Source: Salinilacustrithrix sp003476595 (GTDB lineage Bacteria; Actinomycetota; Acidimicrobiia; Acidimicrobiales; Salinilacustritrichaceae). From it: 64,000 nt of DNA. This document shows positions 44,671 through 51,917 of this stretch, piece by piece; positions within the stretch are counted from its first letter, which is position 1; each line of letters opens with the position of its first letter. The stretch spans positions 372,001 to 436,000 of the forward strand of contig CAXAUZ010000001.1 of assembly GCA_963972525.1 (NCBI GenBank). The letters are read 5' to 3'. The notes beneath the pieces were generated by a model that worked only from the letters and a program-made list of their open reading frames with translations, did no database searches and was not told the origin of the DNA. Position numbers and translations under genes: made by a program.

Positions 44671-46401
44671 CTACAGCCCCTCGAACGGGTCGTCGGGGAT
44701 GGCGGTGGTGCCCGGCGTCGCGGACGGCCCGGTGGTGGCGTCGGTCTCGGAGAACCGCGTGGCCCAGGCCGGGAACGGGAACTCGACGACGACGGGCACC
44801 GGGAGCTGGGGCTGGCTCACGATCATCGTGCCCGGCTTGATGATGGTGGACCGCTGGCGCTGCACGACGGGCAGCCAGCCGTACTCACCCCGGGTGGCCT
44901 CGGCCGAGTCGAGGCGACCGACGACGCGGATGGCGGAGTTGGCCACGACCCGCCGCTCGACCTCGCTGGCGGTCTGCTGGGCCCCGATGAGGATGATGCC
45001 GAGCGAGCGGCCTCGCTCGGCCACGTCGAGCAGGAGCTCCTTGATCGGTGAGGTGCCCTCGCGGGGTGCGTACTTGTTGAGCTCGTCGAGCACCACGAAC
45101 TGGAGCGGCTCGGCCGTGCCGGAGGCCTCCTTGGCCTGGAACGCCTGGCGCAGCACCACTCCGACGACGAAGCGCTTGGCCCGGTCGTTGAGGTTGTGGA
45201 TGTCGACCACGGTGACCTGGTTGGCGTCGAGGTCCACCGGGTGGCTGCTGCGGCGCCGGACGTCGGCCCGGATGAGGTGCTCGAGGTGGTCGACCGCGCC
45301 GAACAGGCGCCGCACGAACGCGCCGACCGTGCCGCCGCCGATGGCCCGGCCGGCCCAGTCGGCCACGGTGGCGTCGTCGTTGAGGCGGTCGTCCACGAGC
45401 TCGACCAGCTCCCGGAAGCGGGTGATGGACTGGCCCTCGATGACCACGCCGCCGCCGTCGGTGGGCGTGGCCTCCTCGAGCCGGCGGGCCACGTTGTGCA
45501 CGACCATCGTGTACTGCTGGCGGTCGTCCTCGGCATCGGCGAACAGGAACGGCAGGAGCCGCTGCTTGCAGAACTCGGCGATGGTCCAGAAGAAGGGCGC
45601 GACCCCGGTGGCCCGGGAGCCGACCTGAGGGGTGGCGTTGGCGTCGCCCGGGCGGGGCGGGGCCACGATGCCGACGCTGCGGAACGGGCCGGGCTGGAGG
45701 CCGAGCAGGCCGTAGCGCTCCCGCTGGGCCTCGTCGAGGCGGGCGTTGTGGTGGTCGAGGAAGAGGAGGTCCTCGCCCTTGACGTTGAAGATGAGCGCCT
45801 TGGTGTTCGCCGTGGCGGCCCCGAGCGCCCCGGAGTGGAACAGCGAGTACAGCAGGAACGTGGCGTAGGTGGTCTTGGTGGCCACGCCCGAGACGCCGGA
45901 GATGTTGACGTGGGCGCCCCGGCTGCCGTCGAGGAACTCCTTGTCGATGAAGAACGGCTCGCCGTCCCGCGACAGCCCGGCCGGCACCTTCTGGGCCATG
46001 TCGTCGAAGTGCAGGGCCCGGCCCCGTTCGTCCCCCGTGGCCTTGCGCACCGCGGTGCCGGGCAGCGGCGGCACGAACACCTCGGGCTCGACCCGGGTGG
46101 TGATGACCTTGGCGGAACGGGACACCTGCGCCGGCAGCAGGCCGCCCTCGATGAGGAACACGTCGCTGTCGTACTGGGCGCCCTCGTGGCGGGCCCGGAC
46201 CTGCTCGACCATGCCGTAGAGCTCCACCCGCTGGCCGTCGGGCAGGGTGCGGTCCAGCGCGACCACGTCGTCGAGCTGGAGGAACTGGTCGTCCGCGATG
46301 CCGACCCAGTACTCGAGCGGCGTGGCGTCCTCGGTGCCGATGACGCGACCGACGATGCCGGCCGCGGCCGGGGTCGTGGGGTCGAGGTCGTCGGTGGCCA
46401 T
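44671..46401 (-). CDS. herA: HerA-like hexameric DNA translocase ATPase with unusual P-loop
   Basis: A 576-residue protein. The N-terminal segment (about 14-105) is compatible with the HAS-barrel of HerA (GIVGRVIGTEDATPLEYWVG). The RecA-like ATPase core follows with Walker B D439-E440 (FVVLDELNKYAP), a sensor-like GAQQTASEVERRVVANSAIRVVG, and a P-loop at 169-178 reading GVSGVATKTT. In the canonical G-x4-G-K-[ST] the Gly before Lys is T175 here, with K176 kept. The gene order with sbcD, sbcC and nurA supports a role in end resection. The ATG at 46401 is used; an IS3 element begins 50 bp upstream. Confidence 0.87.
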   Translation of the reverse strand: MATDDLDPTTPAAAGIVGRVIGTEDATPLEYWVGIADDQFLQLDDVVALDRTLPDGQRVELYGMVEQVRARHEGAQYDSDVFLIEGGLLPAQVSRSAKVITTRVEPEVFVPPLPGTAVRKATGDERGRALHFDDMAQKVPAGLSRDGEPFFIDKEFLDGSRGAHVNISGVSGVATKTTYATFLLYSLFHSGALGAATANTKALIFNVKGEDLLFLDHHNARLDEAQRERYGLLGLQPGPFRSVGIVAPPRPGDANATPQVGSRATGVAPFFWTIAEFCKQRLLPFLFADAEDDRQQYTMVVHNVARRLEEATPTDGGGVVIEGQSITRFRELVELVDDRLNDDATVADWAGRAIGGGTVGAFVRRLFGAVDHLEHLIRADVRRRSSHPVDLDANQVTVVDIHNLNDRAKRFVVGVVLRQAFQAKEASGTAEPLQFVVLDELNKYAPREGTSPIKELLLDVAERGRSLGIILIGAQQTASEVERRVVANSAIRVVGRLDSAEATRGEYGWLPVVQRQRSTIIKPGTMIVSQPQLPVPVVVEFPFPAWATRFSETDATTGPSATPGTTAIPDDPFEGL

Positions 46402-46450
46402 GACGAGCGACGGTACCGACGGGGGGTGACAGGATCGGGGAGCCCGGAAC

Positions 46451-46472
46451 GTGTCCAGGGTTGTGAGACACC
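46451..46472. repeat. Left inverted repeat of the IS3 element
   Basis: Begins G-TGTCC and ends GTGAGACACC (46463-46472), matching the right end in reverse complement except for the middle 6-7 bases, where the right end is one base longer. Confidence 0.75.
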
Positions 46473-46478
46473 GGGTGC

Positions 46479-47429
46479 TCAGATCGCTGTTGCGGTCAGG
46501 GGCTGCTCCTCGGGTTCGTTGATCCATGCTGCCTCGGGGATCCGGGGTGCGCATGGTGGGCGTGAGAATCGGTCGGGCCGGGCGGTGTAGGCGGCGTCGA
46601 GGACGGTCTGGCGGGCAGCGCGGATGGCGTCGGCTCGGCCGTGGTGAACGTCGGCTGGGGTGTGGAGTCCGATGCCGGAGTGACGGTGGTGGTGGTTGTA
46701 GTCGTGGAAGAACTCGTCGACGAAGGTCCGGGCCGATTCGATGTTGGCGAAGCGCTTCGGGAACCGGGGCGAGTACTTGAGGGTCTTGAAGTTCGACTCG
46801 CTGTAGGGGTTGTCGTTCGACACGCGGGGCCGGCTGTGGGACTGCAGGACACCGAGGTCGGCGAGCAGCTGGGACACGGTCTTGGAGGTCATCGATGTGC
46901 CCCGGTCGGCGTGCAGGGACAGCTGCCCGTCAGGGACTTGTTCGCGGTGGATGGCGTCGGCGATGAGCTCTTCGGCGAGGCGGGCGGTCTCTCGTGGAGC
47001 GACGAGCCAGGCCACGGCGTAGCGGCTGTAGACGTCGAGGATGACGTAGAGGTGGAACCAGGTCCACTTGTGCGGGCCGGCGAGCTTGGTGATGTCCCAG
47101 GACCACACCTCGTTCGGGCCGGCAGCCATCAGCTCGGGCTTGAGATGAGCCGGTGGCCGCCGGGCCTGGGCTCGTCGTTCCCGGACCATCGCTCGCTCAC
47201 GGAGCAACCGGTACATGGTCGAGATCGAGGCCAGGTAGGTGCCCTCGTCGAGCAAGGTGGCCCACACCTGGGCCGGGGCGGCGTCGCAGAACCGTTCGCT
47301 GCACAACACGTCGATGACCTGGTCGGCTTCGGTGTCGGTCAATGCCCGTGGCGGGCGCGGTCGTGGCGCGGGTGGTCCGTGCAGCGGGGCGCGGCGGGTT
47401 CGGTAGTGACTGGCCCGGGACCGGCCCAA
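46479..47429 (-). CDS. IS3-family transposase OrfB (DDE integrase core)
   Basis: The visible 316-residue frame has an integrase core: first Asp in WSWDITKLAG, second in HADRGTSM, and Glu in YSESNFKT, with 35 residues between the second Asp and Glu as in IS3 elements. ASISTMYRLLRERAM upstream is the HTH_21-type region. The frame remains open upstream to about 47500 without an ATG, GTG or TTG other than a TTG at 47429. So OrfB is probably made as an OrfAB fusion by a -1 frameshift near the end of orfA, though no classic slippery heptamer is obvious there. Confidence 0.9.
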   Translation of the reverse strand: MGRSRASHYRTRRAPLHGPPAPRPRPPRALTDTEADQVIDVLCSERFCDAAPAQVWATLLDEGTYLASISTMYRLLRERAMVRERRAQARRPPAHLKPELMAAGPNEVWSWDITKLAGPHKWTWFHLYVILDVYSRYAVAWLVAPRETARLAEELIADAIHREQVPDGQLSLHADRGTSMTSKTVSQLLADLGVLQSHSRPRVSNDNPYSESNFKTLKYSPRFPKRFANIESARTFVDEFFHDYNHHHRHSGIGLHTPADVHHGRADAIRAARQTVLDAAYTARPDRFSRPPCAPRIPEAAWINEPEEQPLTATAI

Positions 47430-47500
47430 GGCGGTGCAGGCCGTCTTGCGGGGAACGCCGCGTTCGACGAGCTCGTCGACGCCGGCGTCCAGGACCGAGT

Positions 47501-48007
47501 TCAGGAGTCGTCGTCGGTGGTCGCGCTCTTCGAGATCTCCTCCAAGAGCGCGTGTACTTTTCCCTGGACCTCGATGATCGCTTCGGCCTGGGCCAGCTTG
47601 AGGCGCAGCCGCTCGTTGTCGGCGCGGAGCTTGTTCATCTCGCTCATGGAGGGGCCGCCTCGGCCCTGGTCGCTGCGTCCCATCGCAGCTTTCAGTAGAC
47701 CCTGGCGGTGCTGGCGGCGCCAGTCGGTGATCAAGCTCGAGTACAGGCCCTCGCGGCGCAACAACGCGCCCTTCTCACCGGTCTCGGTGCAGCGGTCGTA
47801 CTCGGCCAGGATCGCCAGCTTGTACTCGGCGTGGAACACCCGACGGACCGGGTTGTGGTGGGGAGGGTTGCCGCTGCCGTCGGTGGCGGTGCCGTCATCG
47901 ACGTGCCAGTCATCGGCGTCGTAGATGCGGGCTCGTTTGGACGGTCCGGGGCGGCGTCGCCGATCAGGACCGGCGGGACCGGGGTTGGGATCGCTCTTGG
48001 GTGGCAT
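47501..48007 (-). CDS. IS3-family transposase OrfA (DNA-binding)
   Basis: A 168-residue OrfA. After an unusual polar N-terminal extension (MPPKSDPNPGPAGPDRRRR), the helix-turn-helix region reads RRVFHAEYKLAILAEYDRC and GEKGALLRREGLYSSLITDWRRQ. A leucine-heptad helix follows (EMNKLRADNERLRLKLAQAE), the normal multimerisation motif of IS3 OrfA. It starts at an ATG at 48007. It ends TDDDS and its last codons overlap the open orfB frame. Confidence 0.9.
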   Translation of the reverse strand: MPPKSDPNPGPAGPDRRRRPGPSKRARIYDADDWHVDDGTATDGSGNPPHHNPVRRVFHAEYKLAILAEYDRCTETGEKGALLRREGLYSSLITDWRRQHRQGLLKAAMGRSDQGRGGPSMSEMNKLRADNERLRLKLAQAEAIIEVQGKVHALLEEISKSATTDDDS

Positions 48008-48053
48008 GTGTGGTCATCCTTCGTCGCCCTCTTGCACAGAGTGGGGATGCGAA

Positions 48054-48076
48054 GGTGTCTCACTGTTCACGGACAC
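48054..48076. repeat. Right inverted repeat of the IS3 element
   Basis: Begins GGTGTCTCAC (48054-48063) and ends GGACAC (48071-48076), the reverse complement of the left end apart from the middle bases. It lies 25 bases from the stop of the GNAT gene. Confidence 0.75.
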
Positions 48077-48101
48077 AGAGGGGCCGCCCGTCACCCCGGG
48101 T

Positions 48102-48644
48102 TCAGATCGGCGGTTCGGCCGCCCGCTCCTCGTGGCCCGGTGCGTCCTCGTCGAGCACCAGGCCCATGACCACCGAGTCCCAGAGCGAGCCGTCCTTTCG
48201 CCGGTACTGGCGCCGCCGGTAGCCCTCCTCCACGAACCCGAACCGCTCGTACAGCGCCCGGGCCCGGTGGTTCCACGGCCAGTGCTCGAGCTCGACCTTG
48301 TGCACGCCCGCCTCGCGAGCCCACTCGATCCCGGCAGCCACCAGCGCAGCGCCGATGCCCTGCCCCCGGTGGCCGTCGGCGATCTGCATGCCCAGTCCGG
48401 CGATGCCGATGCGGGCGTGCATCGAGAGGGATCCGACCATGACCCCCTCGAGCTCGGCCACGAGGAACACGGCGCTGGTCCCGTCCTCCTGCTGCTCGAT
48501 GGTGTGGAGGTGCCTGGCCCGATCGCCGTCGCGGTCCAGCGGCACCTGCGCGCCGATCCAGACCCCCTCCCCCGCCACCGCTTCGCGCAGGTCGAGAAGG
48601 TCATCGAGGTCGTCGAGCGTCGCCCGGCGGATGGTCACGGCCAT
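48102..48644 (-). CDS. GNAT-family N-acetyltransferase
   Basis: A 180-residue acetyltransferase with the GNAT order: VTIRRATLDDLDDLLDLREAV at the start, VFLVAELEGVMVGSLSMHAR (beta-4), the acetyl-CoA loop DGHRGQGIGAALVAAGIEWA (R/Q-x-x-G-x-G/A), and the C-terminal ARALYERFGFVEEGYRR. The mid-size form with E-x-E-x-W (VELEHWPWN) resembles acetylases of small molecules or protein N-termini; the acceptor is unknown. It starts at an ATG at 48644 and reads away from the inverted-repeat-flanked cassette on its right. Confidence 0.88.
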   Translation of the reverse strand: MAVTIRRATLDDLDDLLDLREAVAGEGVWIGAQVPLDRDGDRARHLHTIEQQEDGTSAVFLVAELEGVMVGSLSMHARIGIAGLGMQIADGHRGQGIGAALVAAGIEWAREAGVHKVELEHWPWNHRARALYERFGFVEEGYRRRQYRRKDGSLWDSVVMGLVLDEDAPGHEERAAEPPI

Positions 48645-48732
48645 GGGCACAGTGTGCGCCTTGCGGAGCGTGGCGGCGGCAGGTTTCCCCGAACCGGTCT
48701 CGCCGCCTGGCCGGCGCAGTCGCAGCCGGTCG

Positions 48733-48883
48733 TTGGGCGGCGATTCGTCAACGATTCGTCGCGCCGCGCTCATTCCTGTGGCCCTTCCGGTGCCGTGCGC
48801 ACTGCTGCGGTCGCCGGAACCTGGCCCCTCGATTCCGGCGGCGGGAGCACGACCGGGAGCATGGGCGACGTCGCCGAAATTTC
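48733..48883. repeat. Left arm of a 151-bp inverted repeat flanking the AbiEi/DUF559 gene
   Basis: Aligned without gaps against the reverse complement of 49864-50014, conserved blocks fall at identical offsets: TGGGCGGCGATTCGTC near the outer end, GATTCCGG at offset 99 (48831-48838), and AGCA-n-GGGCGA-n-GTCGCCGAA near the inner end (to 48878). The bases between are diverged. This arm lies in the 319-base gene-free interval 48645-48963, in which I see no other feature besides a presumed promoter for the gene at 48964. Confidence 0.6.
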
Positions 48884-48963
48884 CAGGCGGGCGCGGGCGA
48901 CCGTCGCATCCTTTCCGTACCGTGGCCGGCGCTTCCCCCGAGCACTCCGATCGGAGGAAGCCC

Positions 48964-49941
48964 GTGCGCCTCGCCACCGTCGCCGCACCCCTCGCCGAGG
49001 ACCAGCTCGGCCTCGTCGCCCGCCGCCAGCTGACTGAGCGCAGCGTCCCGGAGCCGACCATCGACGCGGCCGTTCGCCGTCGCCACCTCCTGCGGGCAGC
49101 ACGCGGCGTGTACCGCCTGCCCGGAGCGCCGGACACACCCGAGTCCCGGCTGCTCGCGCGGGTGCTCGCCGCCGGACCTGGTGCCGTGCTGTCCCACGGC
49201 TCGGCGGCGTGGCTGTGGGAGCTGCTCCCTGCACCCGAGCACCACCACGTGTCGGTGCCCCGGGGACGTCGACCGCGGAGCACCGGGATGATCGTGCACG
49301 AGTCCTCCGACCTCCACCTGGCGATCCCCGGCTCGGTCCGGGGGCTGCCGGTGACGGGCGTCGGTCGAACCATCCTCGACTGCGCGGCCGACCCGACGAT
49401 CGACGTCGAGCTGCTGATCGATGCAGCCCGCCGGGTCCACAAGATCTCGCGGACGCTGCTGCCCGCCACCGTCGTCGCCCACGCCCGCTCCGGCCGGGGC
49501 GGCATCCACCGGCTCGCCGACCTGCTGGCGCTCGACGAGGTGCCGCACTCGGACTTCGAGCGCCTCGTCTGTCGCTGGCTCACCGACCTCGGCATCACCG
49601 GGTGGTGCCTACACCACCGCATCGTCATCCCGGTGCGGGGTCCACTGGAGATCGACATCGCCTGGCCCGACCTCCGGGTGGCGTTCGAGCTCGAGGGAGC
49701 CGACCACCGGGACCGGTCCACCGTCCACGACGACGACACCGAGCGCCAGAACTGGTTGCAGATCGCGAACTGGCACGTGGTGCGCACGACCTACAAGCGC
49801 TGGGTTCGCCACACCTCCGCAGTGCTGGCCGAGCTCGAGGCCACGCTGGCGCTGGCTGCGTCCCGAACTTCGGCGACTTCGCCCCTGCTGCAGGCACGGA
49901 AACGGACGCCGGAATCCGCGCCTCTCGCTCCGCCGACGTGA
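48964..49941 (+). CDS. AbiEi antitoxin-like/DUF559-type protein with C-terminal nuclease-like domain
   Basis: A 325-residue protein from a GTG at 48964. The N-terminal half resembles the AbiEi antitoxin winged-helix domain common in actinobacteria (RRQLTERSVPEPTIDAAVRR, HLLRAARGVYRLPGAPDT, VLSHGSAAWLWELL, VTGVGRTILDCA). The C-terminal part (about 215-295) resembles a very-short-patch-repair/DUF559 nuclease fold: PLEIDIAWPDLRVAFELEG, then NWLQIANWHVVRTTY, giving D ... E-x-E as possible metal ligands. No AbiEii-like partner is adjacent; the only one in the window is beside recA. The whole gene lies between two 151-bp inverted repeats, the right one overlapping its last 26 codons. Confidence 0.78.
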   Translation: MRLATVAAPLAEDQLGLVARRQLTERSVPEPTIDAAVRRRHLLRAARGVYRLPGAPDTPESRLLARVLAAGPGAVLSHGSAAWLWELLPAPEHHHVSVPRGRRPRSTGMIVHESSDLHLAIPGSVRGLPVTGVGRTILDCAADPTIDVELLIDAARRVHKISRTLLPATVVAHARSGRGGIHRLADLLALDEVPHSDFERLVCRWLTDLGITGWCLHHRIVIPVRGPLEIDIAWPDLRVAFELEGADHRDRSTVHDDDTERQNWLQIANWHVVRTTYKRWVRHTSAVLAELEATLALAASRTSATSPLLQARKRTPESAPLAPPT

Positions 49942-50014
49942 GCCAAGCGACCGGCACGGTTCACGTCGCCGAAAGCGACGCTGGGCGGCGATTCGTCGAC
50001 GAATCGCCGCCCAG
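49864..50014. repeat. Right arm of the 151-bp inverted repeat, ending in a perfect 34-bp palindrome
   Basis: Matches the left arm (48733-48883) in reverse complement at the outer, middle (49909-49916) and inner blocks. Its outer end, 49981-50014, is a perfect 34-bp palindrome starting CTGGGCGGCGATTCGTC; the left arm carries a degraded version. Located between two convergent genes, the palindrome could also serve as a terminator. Confidence 0.65.
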
Positions 50015-50040
50015 TGCTCCGGGCTCGGGATGCAGCCGGC

Positions 50041-51186
50041 TCAGCCCTGGTTGGAGCTGTTCACCTCGCCCTCGGCGAGGGCGAACATCTCGTACTCCTC
50101 CTCGGTGTCGGCCCAGTCCTCGAACTGGATGACGCCGAGCTCGGTGAACTTCTGGCGCAGCCAGCCGTCGTTGCGGTCGAGCAGACCGAGCTTCTTGCAG
50201 TTCGGCACGATCTTGGCGAACAGCATCGACTGGAACATGGCCCGCTCCGGCGCGGCCATCACCAGGGGCAGGACCTCCTTGACGTCGAGGCCCATCCGCG
50301 CCCACACCTCCTGCTGGAGGAACCGGTCGCGCATGCGCACGGCGGCCTCGAACGCGAACTCCTGGCGCTCCTTCATCTCCACGTCGGACAGCTCGGCGTA
50401 GTACTCCTTCAGCGACAGCACGCCGAAGGCCACGTGGCGGGCCTCGTCGGACATGACGTAGCGCAGCAGCTTCTTGAGCAGCGGCTCGGTGGTCATCTGG
50501 TGGATGAAGCCGAACGCAGCCAGCGCCAGGCCCTCGACCATGATCTGCATGCCCAGGTAGGTCATGTCCCAGCGGCTGTCCTCGATGATGTCGTCGAGGA
50601 GCAGGCCGAGGTGGGCGTTCAGGGGGTAGTGGCCCGACAGCTTGGTGTCGAGGTACTTGGCGAAGACCTCGACGTGGCGGGCCTCGTCCATCACCTGGGT
50701 GGCCGCGTAGTACTTGGCGTCGATCCACGGGACGGTCTCGACGATCTTGGCCGTGCAGAGCAGGGCGCCCTGCTCGCCGTGCATGAACTGCGACAGCATC
50801 CAGTTCTGGGACTCGACGCCGAGCTGCAGCCACTCCTTCTCGCCCCACTTGGCGAACGGGGTGCCGCTCACGTCCATCTCCGGCCCGAGGCCGCCGGCGC
50901 CGGCGGCGTTGGCCACGACCACGGCCTCCTGGTCGACCTCGATCGACCAGTCCAGGTCGGTCTCGCCGTTCCACATCGAGGTCTTGGCCTTCTCGTACAG
51001 GCGGTTGAGCGCCGGGCGCTCGCCCTTCTCGTAGTTCCAGGTGAACAGCGCGTCGGCGTTGTCCTGGACGGCGCGGATCAGCTCGCCCTCGTCGGACCCG
51101 ACGACGGAGAGGATGCCCTCGATGTCGTGCAGGTCCTCGCGGCCGACGATGGCGGCGTTCTCGCTGGAGGCGGTGGTGTCGGTCAT
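50041..51186 (-). CDS. Ferritin-like diiron protein (EARH/EARH carboxylate-bridged site)
   Basis: A 381-residue, mostly helical protein with a full set of carboxylate-bridged diiron ligands in a four-helix bundle: E138 (MHGEQGAL), E168 and H171 (MDEARHVEVF), E218 (IMVEGLAL) and E248 and H251 (SDEARHVAFG). Two E-x2-H pairs are typical of R2-like, AurF-like and other ferritin-like oxygenases. No known substrate family is recognised and no radical Tyr is evident. It starts at an ATG at 51186. Two TetR regulators follow upstream on the same strand, 43 bases away, and may control it. Confidence 0.85.
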   Translation of the reverse strand: MTDTTASSENAAIVGREDLHDIEGILSVVGSDEGELIRAVQDNADALFTWNYEKGERPALNRLYEKAKTSMWNGETDLDWSIEVDQEAVVVANAAGAGGLGPEMDVSGTPFAKWGEKEWLQLGVESQNWMLSQFMHGEQGALLCTAKIVETVPWIDAKYYAATQVMDEARHVEVFAKYLDTKLSGHYPLNAHLGLLLDDIIEDSRWDMTYLGMQIMVEGLALAAFGFIHQMTTEPLLKKLLRYVMSDEARHVAFGVLSLKEYYAELSDVEMKERQEFAFEAAVRMRDRFLQQEVWARMGLDVKEVLPLVMAAPERAMFQSMLFAKIVPNCKKLGLLDRNDGWLRQKFTELGVIQFEDWADTEEEYEMFALAEGEVNSSNQG

Positions 51187-51229
51187 TGGGGGCTCCTCGT
51201 GTATGGGGGGGGTTCGGTCGGGCGGATGG

Positions 51230-51856
51230 TCAGGCGGTGAGCGCCGGCAGGAGGTGCCGGCGCACGAGGCGGATGATGGAGGCGTCGTCGGACGGGTCGA
51301 CGTGGGGACTGGGTTCGAGCGCGTAGGTGAGCACGACGCGCACGAGCAGCTCGGCGACCTCGGTGGCCGCATCGTCGGGCCGGGGGTGGTCGGGCCGGAC
51401 GTGGGGCCGCACGAACGGGGCGGCGAACGCGGCGGCGGCATCGAGGATGGGACCGAGCCGGTGGAAGGCCACCTGCGACAGCAGCAGCCCCGGCTCGGTC
51501 GCCAGGACGGTGCGCAGCGCCGGGTGCTCGGTGAGGAAGCGCAGCGCCCGGCCCACCCCGGCGACCAGCAGGTCCTCGGCGGCGTCGTGGCGGACCAGCT
51601 CATCGGCGAGCTCGACGAAGAAGCGGTGCACCTCCCTGCCGAGCACGGCTTCGATCAGCACGTCCTTGCCGCCCGGGAAGGCCCGGTACAGCGTCGCCCG
51701 GGACACGCCGGCCGCACGGACGACGTCGTCGACGGTGGTGCGGGTGATCCCGGTGCGGGCGATGCAGCCGAGGGCGGCGGCGCGGATGCGCTCCTCGGTG
51801 ACCGGCGACACCGGGGTCGCGACCACCAGCGCATCGCTCGTCGAGATCGTCCCCAT
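51230..51856 (-). CDS. TetR-family transcriptional regulator
   Basis: A 208-residue TetR protein with the N-terminal helix-turn-helix ERIRAAALGCIARTGITRTT then VDDVVRAAGVSRATLYRAFPGG (about residues 20-62) and a helical ligand domain. The ATG at 51856 is used; a GTG one codon upstream is also possible. Immediately before the start lies the inverted repeat GTGAGACA-N13-TGTCTCAC, a probable operator. It reads toward the diiron protein gene, so it may regulate itself and that gene. Confidence 0.9.
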   Translation of the reverse strand: MGTISTSDALVVATPVSPVTEERIRAAALGCIARTGITRTTVDDVVRAAGVSRATLYRAFPGGKDVLIEAVLGREVHRFFVELADELVRHDAAEDLLVAGVGRALRFLTEHPALRTVLATEPGLLLSQVAFHRLGPILDAAAAFAAPFVRPHVRPDHPRPDDAATEVAELLVRVVLTYALEPSPHVDPSDDASIIRLVRRHLLPALTA

Positions 51857-51860
51857 CACC

Positions 51861-51889
51861 GTGAGACACTACGGGGAGATCTGTCTCAC
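51861..51889. promoter_or_regulatory. Candidate TetR operator
   Basis: GTGAGACA (51861-51868) and TGTCTCAC (51882-51889) form an exact 8-bp inverted repeat with a 13-base spacer. It lies between the two TetR genes, directly upstream of the left one. The spacing, close to two helical turns centre to centre, suits a TetR dimer pair. Confidence 0.65.
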
Positions 51890-51917
51890 TGTCTACGCAA
51901 ATCGGACGTGACCTGCG

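Larger units (their letters stand above)
46451..48076 (-). mobile_element. IS3-family insertion sequence (about 1.6 kb, apparently intact)
   Basis: The element carries two leftward frames, orfA (47501-48007) and orfB (46479-47429 or longer). It is bounded by imperfect inverted repeats that share TGTCC and GTGAGACACC: left 46451-46472, right 48054-48076. It lies between the GNAT gene and herA, in the herA promoter region. No short direct target duplication is recognisable at the ends I chose, so the exact termini could be off by a base or two. Confidence 0.88.

Noticed and set aside
46440..48085. Target-site duplication of the IS3 element
   Set aside because: Bases flanking the chosen ends (AAC and AGA) do not match; I cannot claim a duplication.
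46451..51889. Common GTGAGACAC sequence at IS3 ends and the TetR operator
   Set aside because: The shared 8-9 bases are probably coincidence; the IS end continues differently and there is no evidence for regulator binding to the IS.
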